From Escarpia spicata (taxonomy: Eukaryota > Annelida > Polychaeta > Sabellida > Siboglinidae): 64,000 nt of DNA. Of the stretch, positions 23,400 through 34,254 are shown piece after piece. The notes under the pieces are model-generated. The model saw only the letters and a program-made list of their open reading frames with translations, searched no databases and was not told the origin of the DNA. The stretch spans positions 29,354,156 to 29,418,155 of the forward strand of contig OZ023210.1 in NCBI GenBank assembly GCA_963995525.1, read 5' to 3'. The translations under genes were made by a program, and so were the position numbers. Position 1 is the stretch's first letter. Each line of letters starts with the position of its first letter.

Positions 23400-24875
23400 A
23401 GTATTCCATAATCCATAAAGTACGTCACACTTAGAGGTGGTGGGTCTGTGGGCAAGGGTGATGTGCGTTACACGGGGGTTGGATGATCCATAAAGTACGT
23501 CACAACGTCTGGGAGGTGGGTCTGTGGGCAAGGGTGAAGTGAGTTACACGGGGTGGGATGACCCATAAAGTACGTCACACTTAGGGGTGGTAGGTCTGTG
23601 GTCTGTGGTCTGTGGTCTGTGGTCAAGAGTGAAGTGAGTTACACGGGGTGGGATGACCCATAAAGTACGTCACACTTAGGGGTGGTAGGTCTGTGGTCTG
23701 TGGACAAGGGTGAAGTGAGTTACACGGGGTGGGATGACCCATAAAGTACGTCACACTTAGGGGTGGTAGGTCTGTGGTCTGTGGACAAGGGTGAAGTGAG
23801 TTACACGGGGTGGGATGACCCATAAAGTACGTCACACTTAGGGGTGGTAGGTCTGTGGTCTGTGGACAAGGGTGAAGTGAGTTACACGGGGTGGGATGAC
23901 CCATAAAGTACGTCACACTTAGGGGTGGTAGGTCTGTGGTCTGTGAGCAAGGGTGAAGTGAGTTACACGGGGAGGGATGATCCATAAAGTACGTCACACT
24001 TAGGGGTGATGGGTTTGTGGCCAAGGGTGAAGTGCGTTACACGGGGATTGGATGATCCATAAAGTACGTCACACTTAGGGGTGGTGGGTCTGTGGCCAAG
24101 GGTGAAGTGCGTTACACGGGGGTTGGATGATCCATAAAGTACGTCACACTTAGGGGTGGTGGGTCTGTGGCCAAGGGTGAAGTGCGTTACACGGGGGTTG
24201 GATGATCCATAAAGTACGTCACACTTAGGGGTGGTGGGTCTGTGGCCAAGGGTGAAGTGCGTTACACGGGGGTTGGATGATCCATAAAGTACGTCACACT
24301 TAGGGGTGGTGGGTCTGTGGCCAAGGGTGAAGTGCGTTTCACGGAGGTTGGATGATCCATAAAGTACGTCACACTTAGGGGTGATGGGTTTGTGGCCAAG
24401 GGTGAAGTGCGTGACACGGGGGTTGGATGATCCATAAAGTACGTCACACTTAGGGGTGGTGGGTCTGTGGCCAAGGGTGAAGTGCGTTACACGGGGGTTG
24501 GATGATCCATAAAGTACGTCACACTTAGGGGTGGTGGGTCTGTGGCCAAGGGTGAAGTGCGTTTCACGGAGGTTGGATGATCCATAAAGTACGTCACACT
24601 TAGGGGTGATGGGTTTGTGGCCAAGGGTGAAGTGCGTTACACGGGGGTTGGATGATCCATAAAGTACGTCACACTTAGGGGTGGTGGGTCTGTGGCCAAG
24701 GGTGAAGTGCGTTACACGGGGGTTGGATGATCCATAAAGTACGTCACACTTAGGGGTGGTGGGTCTGTGGGCAAGGGTGAAGTGCGTTACACGGGGTGGG
24801 ATGATCCATAATGTACGTCACACTTAGGGGTGGTGGGTCTGTGGGCAAGGGTGACGTGCGTTACACAGGGGTGTA
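23400..24875. repeat. minisatellite of 75- and 81-bp units
   Basis: About 19 direct copies built around CCATAAAGTACGTCACACTT and GGTCTGTGGCCAAGGGTGAA. An 81-bp form with a doubled GGTCTGT occupies about 23570-23950, and a 75-bp form fills the rest. The same CATCCATA(AA)GTAC.TCAC core occurs singly at about 28044 and 47727, so the array grew from a dispersed repeat. Minus-strand SVTYFMDHPTP… ORFs follow from the period. Confidence 0.95.
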
Positions 24876-25700
24876 TGTCTGGGTAAATGTTACGTAATTA
24901 TTCTCTTTAATGTTGGCTCGTCGAGTGGTCGACATCAGACAGATAGCATTAATTGTTCAGCCATTTCCAGGTATATTTCAACAGAATTCCAGCAAAAACC
25001 AGCAATATACCAGTCTGTGTATTACTTTTACATAAAAAGGAATAAATACAGTCATGCAACAAATATAGTAATGAACATTAGCTAACCCGTGAGCAGTTGT
25101 AACATTACAATATTTTGAACTTTCACACGTTCCCGTGACCATTTAATTTCGATCGCCTGTTACAGCATTGTATGCAACTGATAATAATTGTATTATAAGT
25201 CCGCAGTGACTCCACCTTTGGTAGCGACTTACAACTCAATTTGCCCACTGACAAAATAACTACGTTTGTTTTTTCAACTTCATCACCAATTGGTAAGTCT
25301 CAGGTTTCAAGTGACAGCCGTAAGTAAAATGAAAGTGTGAGCTCGAACCTGTGTCTCTAACGCCCCATATATAGTCCGTTCGTCAGCATGAATGTCACCC
25401 GGGGCAAAAGAAGCAAACGACACGATAATGACGCAACAATACTTTGGTTGACAAATTATTTTATTTCTTTAAAAAATTAGCAGTAAGTAGAGTCTGTGAA
25501 ATTTAGGTGTCTATAGCCATTAACATTAAACCATGAAGCATAACCTCGTTAAGGTGTAAGATGAAAATGGTTACGGTTTAAATCTACAAAACACCCAACC
25601 AGCTTCGTATCATGAAAACCACTGTACACATCAGGCGTACAGCGACATGCACCGTGTATTGTAGGCGGGTAGCTCATTTTATCACCACAAAAAAGTGTGT
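24876..25700. other. no gene seen
   Basis: This is where a downstream exon of gene A would be expected on the minus strand. No match to the membrane exon of its paralogs was found. Confidence 0.45.
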
Positions 25701-25709
25701 GTGACTTAC

Positions 25710-25828
25710 TTGCACAAGTGTAGCTCCTGTCGATTACGTCACATACACAAGGCTAGGACAGGAGGAACACTCCCCGTCTCTGTACGTGTCGTCGGCCACG
25801 TACAAAGCTGGTTCGTTGACTCGAGTGC
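25710..25828 (-). pseudogene. gene A exon 4: Cys-rich segment with 7-bp deletion
   Basis: Between acceptor atgttacag and donor TGCAA/gtaagt the exon is 119 bp, against 126 bp in gene B. It reads EPALYVADDTYRDGECSSC and PSL, then a 7-bp loss (TGCAGCG in gene B) shifts the frame and leads to TAA within a few codons. Both splice sites remain good, as expected for a young lesion. Confidence 0.75.
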
Positions 25829-25869
25829 CTGTAACATGCAAGTGTACACGGGTGATTCTTTAGTAAACG

Positions 25870-27890
25870 TGCATCATTGATAGTATATGTTCACTCGGAT
25901 ATATCATTGATAGTATATGTTCCCTCGGATATATCATTAATAGTATATTTTCACTCGGTTATATTATTGATAATATGTTCACTCGGAAATATCATTGATA
26001 GTATATGTTCAATCGGATATATCATTGATAGTATGTTCACTCGGATATATAATTGATAGTATATGTTTAATCGGATATATCATTGATAGTATGTTCACTC
26101 GGATATATCATTGATAGTATATTTTCACTCGGATATATAATTGGTAATATATGTTCCCTCGGATATATCATTGATATTATATCTTCCCTCGGATATATCA
26201 ATGATAGTATATGTTCCCTCGGATACATTATTGATAGTATATGTCCCCTTGGATATATCATTGATAGTATGTTCCCTCGGATATATCATTAATAGTATAT
26301 GTTCCCTCGGATATATCATTGATAGGATATGTTCACTCGGATATATCATTGGTGGTATATGTTCCCTCGGATATATCATTGATATTTTATGTTCCCTCGG
26401 ATATATCATTGATAGTATATGTTCCCTCGGATATATCATTGATAGTATATGTTCCCTCGAATATATCATTGATAGTATGTTCACTCGGATATATCATTGA
26501 TATTATATGTTCCCTCGGATATATCATTGATAGTATATGTTCCCTCGGATATATCATTGATAGTATATATTCCCTCGGATATATCATTGATAGTATGTTC
26601 ACTCGGATATATCATTGATAGTATATGTTCCCTCGGATATATCGTTGATAGTATATGTTCCCTCGGATATATCATTGATAGTATATGTTCAGTCGGATAT
26701 ATCATTGATAGTATATGTTCACTCGGGTATATCATTGATAGTATGTTCACTCGGATATATCATTGGTAGTATATGATTCAGTATCGCATTTCTTATATTT
26801 AAACGCTTAATGAACCAACAAACATATTTTATAGAATACTTATAACATACCTACGACATACTCGAACCTAGTAGTAATGTATATACATATGTTCCCTCGG
26901 ATATATCATTAATAGTATATTTTCACTCGGATATATTATTGATAATATGTTCACTCGGATATATCATTGATAGTATATGTTCAATCGGATATATAATTGA
27001 TAGTATGTTCACTCGGATATATAATTGATAGTATATGTTTAATCGGATATATCATTGATAGTATGTTCACTCGGATATATCATTGATAGTATATTTTCAC
27101 TCGGATATATCATTGGTAATATATGTTCCCTCGGATATATCATTGATATTATATGTTCCCTCGGATATATCAATGATAGTATATGTTCCCTCGGATACAT
27201 TATTGATAGTATATGACCCCTTGGATATATCATTGATAGTATGTTCATTCGGATATATCATTGATAGTATATGTTCCCTCGGATATATCATTAATAGTAT
27301 ATGTTCCCTCGGATATATCATTGATAGGATATGTTCACTCGGATATATCATTGGTAGTATATGTTCCCTCGGATATATCATTGATATTATATGTTCCCTC
27401 GGATATATCATTGATAGTATATGTTCCCTCGGATATATCATTGATAGTATATGTTCCCTCGAATATATCATTGATAGTATGTTCACTCGGATATATCATT
27501 GATATTATATGTTCCCTCGGATATATCATTGATAGTATATGTTCCCTCGGATATATCATTGATAGTATATATTCCCTCGGATATATCATTGATAGTATGT
27601 TCACTCGGATATATCATTGATAGTATATGTTCCCTCGGATATATCGTTGATAGTATATGTTCCCTCGGATATATCATTGATAGTATATGTTCAGTCGGAT
27701 ATATCATTGATAGTATATGTTCACTCGGGTATATCATTGATAGTATGTTCACTCGGATATATCATTGGTAGTATATGATTCAGTATCGCATTTCTTATAT
27801 TTAAACGCTTAATGAACCAACAAACATATTTTATAGAATACTTATAACATACCTACGACATACTCGAACCTAGTAGTAATGTATATACAT
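25870..27890. repeat. 30-bp minisatellite organised as a 1002-bp higher-order repeat
   Basis: About 60 copies of a 30-bp unit (GTTCCCTCGGATATATCATT-GATAGTATAT, with 28-bp variants lacking TA before TGTTC). The block at about 25890-26890, including a non-repetitive tail with TTTAAACGCTTAATGAACCA, recurs almost unchanged at about 26890-27890, offset 1002 bp. All SLGYIIDSIC-type ORFs on both strands are shadows. It lies in intron 3 of gene A. Confidence 0.95.
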
Positions 27891-28066
27891 ATGTATTGTC
27901 AAGCACATAAATAAATATGTGATTTTGAAAACAACAAACTGCCTATTCAGGATATTTTGTGTCTACTCCATTACGGGCCACATTTGACAGAATATCGGCA
28001 CGAAATAGTCAGCATTAGTTGAGCAGATTTTCAGATAAGGGGTCATCCATATAATACATCACATTC

Positions 28067-28909
28067 CACTGGTGTATTTAGAGGGGGGCGAGGGGGCGGT
28101 CGCCCCCAATGGTGGCAGCTGCCCCCCCCCCCCCCCCCCCTCCAACAGCGCGGCAGCTGTCAGCTCGGTTGTGCGCTGAACAGGGCAGTACTCGCTCGTT
28201 TGAGCCACTTCGCAGTGTTAACAAAACAGGGACCAATAAATTCTAACAGAAATGATTGTCTCGAAACCATCGACAACACTAGGCCTAATAATAGCGATCC
28301 ATCAAAGTGCAAAAGTAGCGTCTTCTAGCGGCTATCGTTTAGAATGTGGATGACGCGCCAGCTTCCTTGAAGACAACAAGTCTTGTTTGGAGACTGTTTA
28401 TGCCTATTGTTGTCAACACCTAATTTTCTGGTAAGTGTCAAGCTATGTTTTATACTTTATGAAGCAATACTTTCAATATATAATTGAATCACGATGTGTG
28501 CTAGAGAACTGTGCACCCTTAGTTACACTGATCTACTTGTTTACCTACAACGACCCGGTAGTGTGACACAGGAAGACGGAGGACACCAGGGAGTGATGTT
28601 TGGTAGTTCACAGCAAGTCGTTGTTTGAATGGTATAGAAAGTTATGTTTTGATCATGTTTAGTCTTATTAAATATAGTTTATGTTAATAACTATTATCAT
28701 TATAATGACACTGTACGTAGGCACGGATTGTGCATGCAAATATATCAGGTTACATCCCGAATATTTCAGCCAGTAAGAAACTCCCCCATTCTCCTTCTTT
28801 TGATGTTATCAAAATTAATCACCAGGGTTATCACCCTGAGAGTCGGCTTGTGGAGGGTGGGTTCACATGTTTTGCCCCCTTCCAATGACAAATCATGGAT
28901 ACGCCGCTG
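28067..28909. mobile_element. hAT-like non-autonomous element, 843 bp
   Basis: Begins CACTGGTGTATTTAGAGGGG and ends …ATGGATACGCCGCTG, whose complement CAGCGGCGTATCCAT matches the start at most positions. It is flanked by 8-bp near-repeats TCACATTC (28059-28066) and TCACACAC (28910-28917), as expected for hAT target duplications. A long poly-C tract lies at about 28122-28140. The paralogous sequence at about 47730-47790 lacks the element. No transposase is encoded. Confidence 0.7.
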
Positions 28910-29185
28910 TCACACACACGGGGGGTGACGAAACGATACAGGGTTGTGGAGGATCTCTGTGCAAGCGCTTTGTAACTATTAAAAACGAAATCGTTTTGCT
29001 CATTTAGCTATCAGACTGATAACAATAATTATTATGTCACTCGTGTGTGCATGTGTGCGTGTGTGCGTGTGTGTGTTTAAGTGTGTGAACATATCATCAT
29101 AAAAGAACTCCCAATTGGCTATAATACAATAGCTATGATGTGACATCGGATACTGCATTGGTACCGCCTAGACAAGACAACTTAC

Positions 29186-29332
29186 CGACATGGACTTTCA
29201 TATTTCTCTCCGCGCTCTCTATTATCGATGTCCATCCTGTTGCGCATGCGTAGTGGTCCGGATCTTTGGCAAAAGACTTGACTGCGTGTTTCCTCTTGGC
29301 TGTCATCCAATCTCCTACCCCGGCCGAGAACA
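29186..29332 (-). CDS. gene A exon 3: end of VWA domain
   Basis: 147 bp between acceptor ttgtgtgtttcccag and donor TGTCG/gtaagt, phase 1 to 1. Reads VFSAGVGDWMTAKRKHAVKS, FAKDPDHYACATGWTSIIES and AERNMKVHV. It is the last strand and helix of a VWA fold (VGVGxxx…L…A.DP.HY). Two codons longer than gene B exon 3. Confidence 0.85.
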
Positions 29333-29339
29333 CTGGGAA

Positions 29340-30210
29340 ACACACAATGTAGGCTTAGTTGATAATTCACTTTGATTGTATCGTTCTACTACCGCTAATA
29401 CCTGAAGAATGCTGCACAAACATTTCAACAGGAAATGTCTTGATCGTGAGCACATGCATTATTAATAAGTATGAGCAAAAACAACGATCATAAATACTGG
29501 TGTATATCAAATACGTGTTCTCCAGTCGTTCAAAAGTATATTTTGTTCCGTTGTATAGGGTAAAGGGTAGCGTCTTATGTAGCGCACTGTCCGTCAGACA
29601 GCTGAAGACACTTCACACTTCACTCCGTCACAGAACTATTAATTCCGTGGCTAAATCGACTTGAGACACACCGCAGTTGCTACGTTAAGACTATTCGTCC
29701 AGTAATTAACAGCATATGTATATAGCCAGGTAGCCATTTATACAGCTTAGTGAGACGATGCAATGTGGAATGAATGAAAATGCCCACGCGTAAGAGCCCC
29801 ACGTATTATTTTTATTATTACTATTATTTTACTGCCATACAGCAGGTTCAGAGCCGCGGTCAGCATTCTGGTCAACACATTTGTTAAATATCAACAGTGC
29901 AGTTCATAACCGGTCTCAATACCACAATATCCTAATCTCTTTCTAGTCACAATCATTATTATCATTTCACCATTGGTCCGGACTCCGTGGCATAGGTGAG
30001 TCGTTTCCGTGTGGGTCGATCGTTCATCAGGGATGGAAGGTCTGCCACTTCAACATCAAGGTTTTCGCATACAGTTTGGTGTATGTTTTCTTTTCCTCTG
30101 TCTTTCTTGGTCGGGTGTCCATAAAATGTATATTGACACTGGTTCTTCGGTATTGCGGTATGGACTTATAATATACTGAAGTCACCCCCATCTCGACAGA
30201 CAATGTGCAC
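29340..30210. other. gene A intron 2, no other gene
   Basis: Duplicated at 48200-48565 and 49714-49955, the second copy being split by another insertion. No coding exon within. Confidence 0.5.
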
Positions 30211-30214
30211 ATAC

Positions 30215-30338
30215 CTGTTATCCCTTGCCGCTGCACCTTCCTGGAAACGCTGGAGCAGTCTAATTCACCGTCCGTGAACAACCACAGCATCTTATTAGCC
30301 CCATTCCTCGAACTCGGCCACAACATCTTCTCGGCGAC
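30215..30338 (-). CDS. gene A exon 2: VWA domain with third MIDAS motif
   Basis: 124 bp between acceptor caaattatgtag and donor ACAG/gtatgt. Reads VAEKMLWPSSRNGANKMLWL, FTDGELDCSSVSRKVQRQ and GIT. FTDG supplies the third MIDAS Asp. Starts in phase 0, directly continuing exon 1, and ends in phase 1. Same length as gene B exon 2; a decayed copy lies at 37902-38022. Confidence 0.85.
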
Positions 30339-30715
30339 CTACATAATTTGTCGAACTTGTTTACATTCCACAAAAGTAACATTGGTGAACAACTTATAGT
30401 TGTATCAAAGTTTCTGCAATATACTGATTCATCGAGAAAACGTAGATTGGGAAGATACCAATACGTCAGTTGAGTATATATCTATAATCTTTATACGAAA
30501 CTTGATACGGAATCAGCTCAAATCGACATCGACACCCGGAAGGAGATGCTGTTAGAATGCCCCAAAGTTAGCGTATTAATGATTGTATTATCTGCGTAGT
30601 ATTGATAATATAGTTCACTTTCTACGTATTATGGATAATATAGTTCACTTTCTTGGGTACCTTGTATTATTGAACTGGAACAGCATATTTTAAATACAAT
30701 ACAAGAGATACTTAC

Positions 30716-31207
30716 AACCAGAGACGCGTCCAAGTTGGTGGCAGTTCTACCCGTCGTTCCCAGTTTGATTCTGAGAAGTTTGTCGTCGAAGTTACACGCG
30801 TGGACGGAGCCTGAGTCGCTGTTGATGCCGTCAAACTCCGTCATATTCTGCTCGCCGAATGACGCAACGGACACACGGGTGTAATCCGGGTGAAGGTAGA
30901 CCATGCGACGGCGCATTACGTAGTTCATCAGAGTTATGATGGCGTTCTTCGTGGTCTTCAATGACGGTTCTGACATACTCTTGGAACGGTCGATAACGAA
31001 GACAACGTCCGTGATATTGGAGCGACCGAAAGCCTCGTCGATGGCCCGGATCTTGGCGTCGGCGTTGCCATTGTCGTCCGGGCACGCCGTGTAGTTTGTG
31101 GACGTTCCGTCGTAGTCGACTGAAATACACGCGAAGTTGGTGGCCGACGCTACTGTACAGGCGACGAACAGACACAGGACGGACATGTCCACGAACCTCC
31201 AAGCCAT
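30716..31207 (-). CDS. gene A exon 1: signal peptide and first part of VWA domain
   Basis: 492 bp (164 codons) from ATG to donor CTGGTT/gtaagt, ending in phase 0. The start is the first ATG; the second ATG at codon 8 also precedes the hydrophobic stretch SVLCLFVACTVASA. The mature part has NYTACPDDNGNADAK and then the first VWA strand with MIDAS motif VVFVIDRSKSMS (DxSxS). RVSVASFGEQNMTEF is the typical next strand. The MIDAS Thr lies in TGRTATNLDASL at the exon end. N-glycosylation sequons are NYT, NIT and NMT. It is about 80% similar by eye to gene B exon 1. Confidence 0.85.
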
Positions 31208-31270
31208 CGCTGTGTGTGCACACGCTCACGTGTAACGTCGGAACTTCGAGGTTTTAATGACTTATACAAA
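31208..31270 (-). promoter_or_regulatory. possible core promoter of gene A
   Basis: On the minus strand TATAAG (31266-31261) lies about 55 bp before the ATG, which would fit a start site near 31235 and a short 5' UTR. No equivalent TATA-like element was seen before gene B, so support is weak. Confidence 0.3.
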
Positions 31271-31502
31271 GGCGTGTTTGTGGCGAATCGTTTAGTACAA
31301 CTAACTAGTGACCAGGCTAGACATGGTTTCTTTAACCACCGTTTGTTACGCATGACTAGTCAGTGCGAGCATTGACTGACGTCATTGTTACACAAAGGCG
31401 ACGGCAATCGTAGCCTACAGCAAACACCAATCAGCAAACTTTAGTCATAAAGGTATAATGGCTCCTAATAATTTCAATTAAAATGAAAGTTAAGATAATG
31501 CT

Positions 31503-31615
31503 GTGGATATGTGTGTGTGCGTGTGTGCGTGTGTGCGTGTGTGCGTGTGTGCGTGTGTGCGTGTGTGCGTGTGTGCGTGTGTGCGTGTGTGCGTGTGTGC
31601 GTGTGTGCGTGTATG
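31503..31615. repeat. (GTGTGTGC)n microsatellite
   Basis: An 8-bp unit repeated about 13 times. Homologous arrays stand at 49957-50050 and, inverted, at 37470-37610, each next to a (G/A)TGCGGT(A/G)TAGAACTT flank. It marks a shared breakpoint of the gene-family copies. Confidence 0.9.
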
Positions 31616-31684
31616 TGTTGGTATGTGCGGTATAGAACTTATCAAGTATGTCAAATTAACGAAGCATCTTAAGCTCGATGTTAT

Positions 31685-31775
31685 ATACATATTAGTTCCA
31701 CTAATACGGTCACCTCGATATTCAGGTCACTTTCGCCCAGTCCCGAGTGTGACCTTAATAGTGAGGTTCCCCTGT
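31685..31775. mobile_element. Tc1/mariner-like MITE, right half only
   Basis: CACTAATACGGTCACCTCGA…GAGGTTCCCCTG followed by TA. It matches the right part of the elements at 9406 and 52966. Confidence 0.6.
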
Positions 31776-31799
31776 ACGTGTATTTTAATGTTTCTTCTC

Positions 31800-33180
31800 C
31801 GGTAACGGACGGTGAATAAATTAATAATAATAATATATATATAGGTAGATAGACAATAGTATGTCCACGGGTAGGTAGTCACTGGTAGGATAAAACGTTG
31901 ATGAATAATCATTGTTTGTGAGAAAAAAACCTACGTCACTGTCTAAAGTAAAGAGTGGATTGAGTGAATACAGGTCACCACAGAAAACTTATGTTCGTAG
32001 GAATAGTGTGCAAACGTTTCAGTGCTGTTGTATAAACGTGGTACCTATACAAATAATTTACACAAATAAAGCTGGCAAAGAGATAGATAATCTGCGAAAT
32101 CAAAGTTACCGAACTTGCTCCAAAACGTCCAAGTTGTAATACGCGTGAGAGTTTGATTGATTAATTGACACTTTTATTTCCACTTGGTGACATACTTAGT
32201 TTTCACTATTTTTGATGGCCGAGCTATTCATACACCATTTACATCGATCATACAACACGTGTCGATATATGTACAAAGGATACAAGTTAAAAGAGATTAC
32301 AATAAATAAATAATAATAATAAATAGAATGCATGAAATACAAAAGGATAAAGTAGTCATAACATACAAGAAACAGGTAAAAACAAAGTACATTTAAAATG
32401 GTAGTGTAGCAATAAGTCTTTTTGAAGGTTGGAACAGAATGGCTGTTTTGAATTTCAATTAGTAGTTTATTCCATAATTTCAAACCGGACACATTGAAAC
32501 TGCATTGATAGTAGGCAGTTCTAACTTTGGGTTTCTGGTATTGTAGGAATTACCTTATTTGATGTAAACATACATCAGAACACATTTATTAAAATTCCTT
32601 CTTTGTTGTAGTGATAACCAGCCTAGTGTTTTAAACATAGTGTTTCTGTTTTGCATAGGATTATACCCTGATATGAGTCTAGCAGCTGTGGTCTGTAGTT
32701 TATGTAATCTAGTTTTGGTTGCTGTTGAGGCTGAATCATAGATTACATCTCCATAATCGAAGTGTGGTTGAATTCTTGCATTATATAATTGCCTAAGAAT
32801 GTCGATTGGTACTATTTTACGAGGAGATCTGGGTGCTTTCGTGGAGGTGCGTGCCAAAATGTAGAGCTGTATTTCGGTTAAAATTTGTATAATTTGCACT
32901 ATTTTCACAGAGCAAGGCAATAGCAACGTCTTCGGCAGTCACGTAACTATGTGGGCATATAGATCTTTACGAGAGAATAAATGATCCACTTTGGTCCAAA
33001 CAATTAGGGTAGGGTGCAATGTACTCACAATGCAAGCTATGTCGAATATAATTAAATATTGTAAAGACATGTCTGCAACACAACCAGTGCACTTAGCGTC
33101 TATTCATTTTATAATATATGCGTGACGACGGTAAATTCAGTTCAGCATCGGTAAAACAGTAAAAACGTGGCTTACTTTCT
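31800..33180. repeat. locus C, copy of gene B intron sequence
   Basis: 31850-32150 plus 32950-33010 match 53690-54030, and 33030-33175 match 58570-58725. Relative to gene B, exon 2, exon 3 and the intervening LINE are missing here, while a LINE fragment has been inserted at 32156. Confidence 0.7.
32156..32945 (-). pseudogene. LINE 3' end, inserted in locus C
   Basis: On the minus strand it reads LRQLYNARIQPHFDYGDVIY, DSASTATKTRLHKLQTTAAR and FKTLGWLSLQQRRNFNKCVL. After a frame change it gives MSGLKLWNKLLIEIQNS, then SVPTFKKTY. This is the standard C-terminal region of CR1/L1-like non-LTR ORF2. The 3' end lies at about 32156 with a short TCAATTAATCAATCAAA tail. Flanking sequence is continuous in the paralog at 53970-53985, so this insertion postdates the duplication. 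5'-truncated and frameshifted. Confidence 0.8.
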
Positions 33181-33499
33181 CTTGCATAAACACACACGAT
33201 ATGGCACAATTCTAGCCTTTTACATTAGTATCACAACTTAAAGGGTCGTTCCTTCTTTGTAGAGTTGTCCTATAGTTGTATCGTGACGTGTGAGTCGATG
33301 ACGTAAACCTATAGGGCCTACGCGTGCACACACACATGAAATCAATGTAGTGCAGATAAGTGAGCCAAACAATACCAAGGCAATAGAACTACTGTACAAT
33401 TATGTATGGAGCCGGTGAGAAAGTCTTATCAGAGAAGCAAACTGATTAATACGTCGCCACCCGAACAGTTCTTTGTTCGCACAATGACTCACTATAAGC

Positions 33500-33845
33500 A
33501 TTAACAATAATAATAAACTTATATAGCGCCTATATCCCAGGAATCTGGTATTAGAGGCGCAACTTACAAGAATCATGGAGCAAAATCGTTAACATGGCCA
33601 GTCAAGAGTCATAACTAGAGCAAGGGACCGCAGAAAGGAATGCATTTTCTAATAATTAAGTCTTGAGTTTTTTTTTAGCGAAATGTAGCTACAGTTTCAG
33701 ATGATTTAAAAATCATACGGAGTTGATTCCATATTTTCGGTGCAGCAACATAAAAATCACGTTTGCCAAGTAAAATAAATGTCGTGCAAAACACACGAAC
33801 TCTATGTATAATGCAATTGTATGGATCATTTCCGTGTAGATGGTC
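33500..33845 (-). pseudogene. LINE 3' end with UTR, minus strand
   Basis: Minus-strand residues FYVAAPKIWNQLRMIFKS and SETVATFRKKLKT are a LINE C-terminal signature. They are followed by a 3' UTR ending GGCGCTATATAAGTTTATTA-like sequence. A paralogous copy is at 62180-62590. It sits just upstream of the membrane exon in both places, so it predates that duplication. Confidence 0.7.
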
Positions 33846-33887
33846 AAGTTGCGATTAACAGAAATTAAACGATGATTTGTCATACAG

Positions 33888-34078
33888 GATACGACGAAGC
33901 TACACCTAACGATGCACCAGAAGACGTCGATCCAACCAGCGGCATCCACCTTACGGACACCAATCTGCTCATCATTACTATAGCTGGTTCGGTGACAGTG
34001 TCCCTGTGTCTACTCGTTGTCTGTTGTATTTGTTGTTGTCGTAGAAGACGCAGAAGACGACGCTCACAGGACGAGTAA
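33888..34078 (+). pseudogene. locus C: isolated membrane exon of the VWA family
   Basis: Acceptor tgtcatacag opens a phase-1 exon ending in TAA: YDEATPNDAPEDVDPTSG, IHLTDTNLLIITIAGSVTVS, LCLLVVCCICCC and a tail of eight Arg then SQDE. It is open and well preserved, and 12 bp longer than gene B's exon because the Arg run is doubled. Exons 1-4 are not found upstream on this strand, so it is an orphan last exon unless spliced from elsewhere. Confidence 0.65.
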
Positions 34079-34254
34079 GTCAACACTGTGTTTTATTATT
34101 TATCCTATCCGTTATTTATATGTTCTAATAATTATATTGTAGGCGATTACAATAGCTTTTGTGTTATTTGTTTGTTAAAACAGATTGTGCCCTGGTTCTG
34201 TATTACGACGGTCTATAAATAAATATAAATAGTGTGACATGTTCAAAACTAGTA

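Larger units (their letters stand above)
25710..31207 (-). pseudogene. gene A: VWA-domain membrane/secreted protein gene, four exons seen, disrupted
   Basis: Exons on the minus strand are 31207-30716, 30338-30215, 29332-29186 and 25828-25710. Phases join cleanly (0, 1, 1) through exon 3. The predicted product has a signal peptide and a full VWA domain with all MIDAS elements, so it would bind ligand through a divalent cation outside the cell. Exon 4 is 7 bp shorter than its paralog in gene B, which shifts the frame and brings a stop. No membrane exon is seen downstream. Intron 3 carries a 2-kb minisatellite and an hAT-like insertion. Exons 1-3 are free of stops, so loss may be recent, or a shortened secreted protein may still be made. 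Confidence 0.75.

Noticed and set aside
23623..24474. SVTYFMDHPTP repeat proteins, minus strand
   Set aside because: Products of the 75/81-bp array; the core is a dispersed non-coding repeat.
26083..27771. SLGYIIDSIC and REHILSMIYP repeat proteins
   Set aside because: Shadows of the 30-bp array. Both strands are open because the unit length is a multiple of 3.
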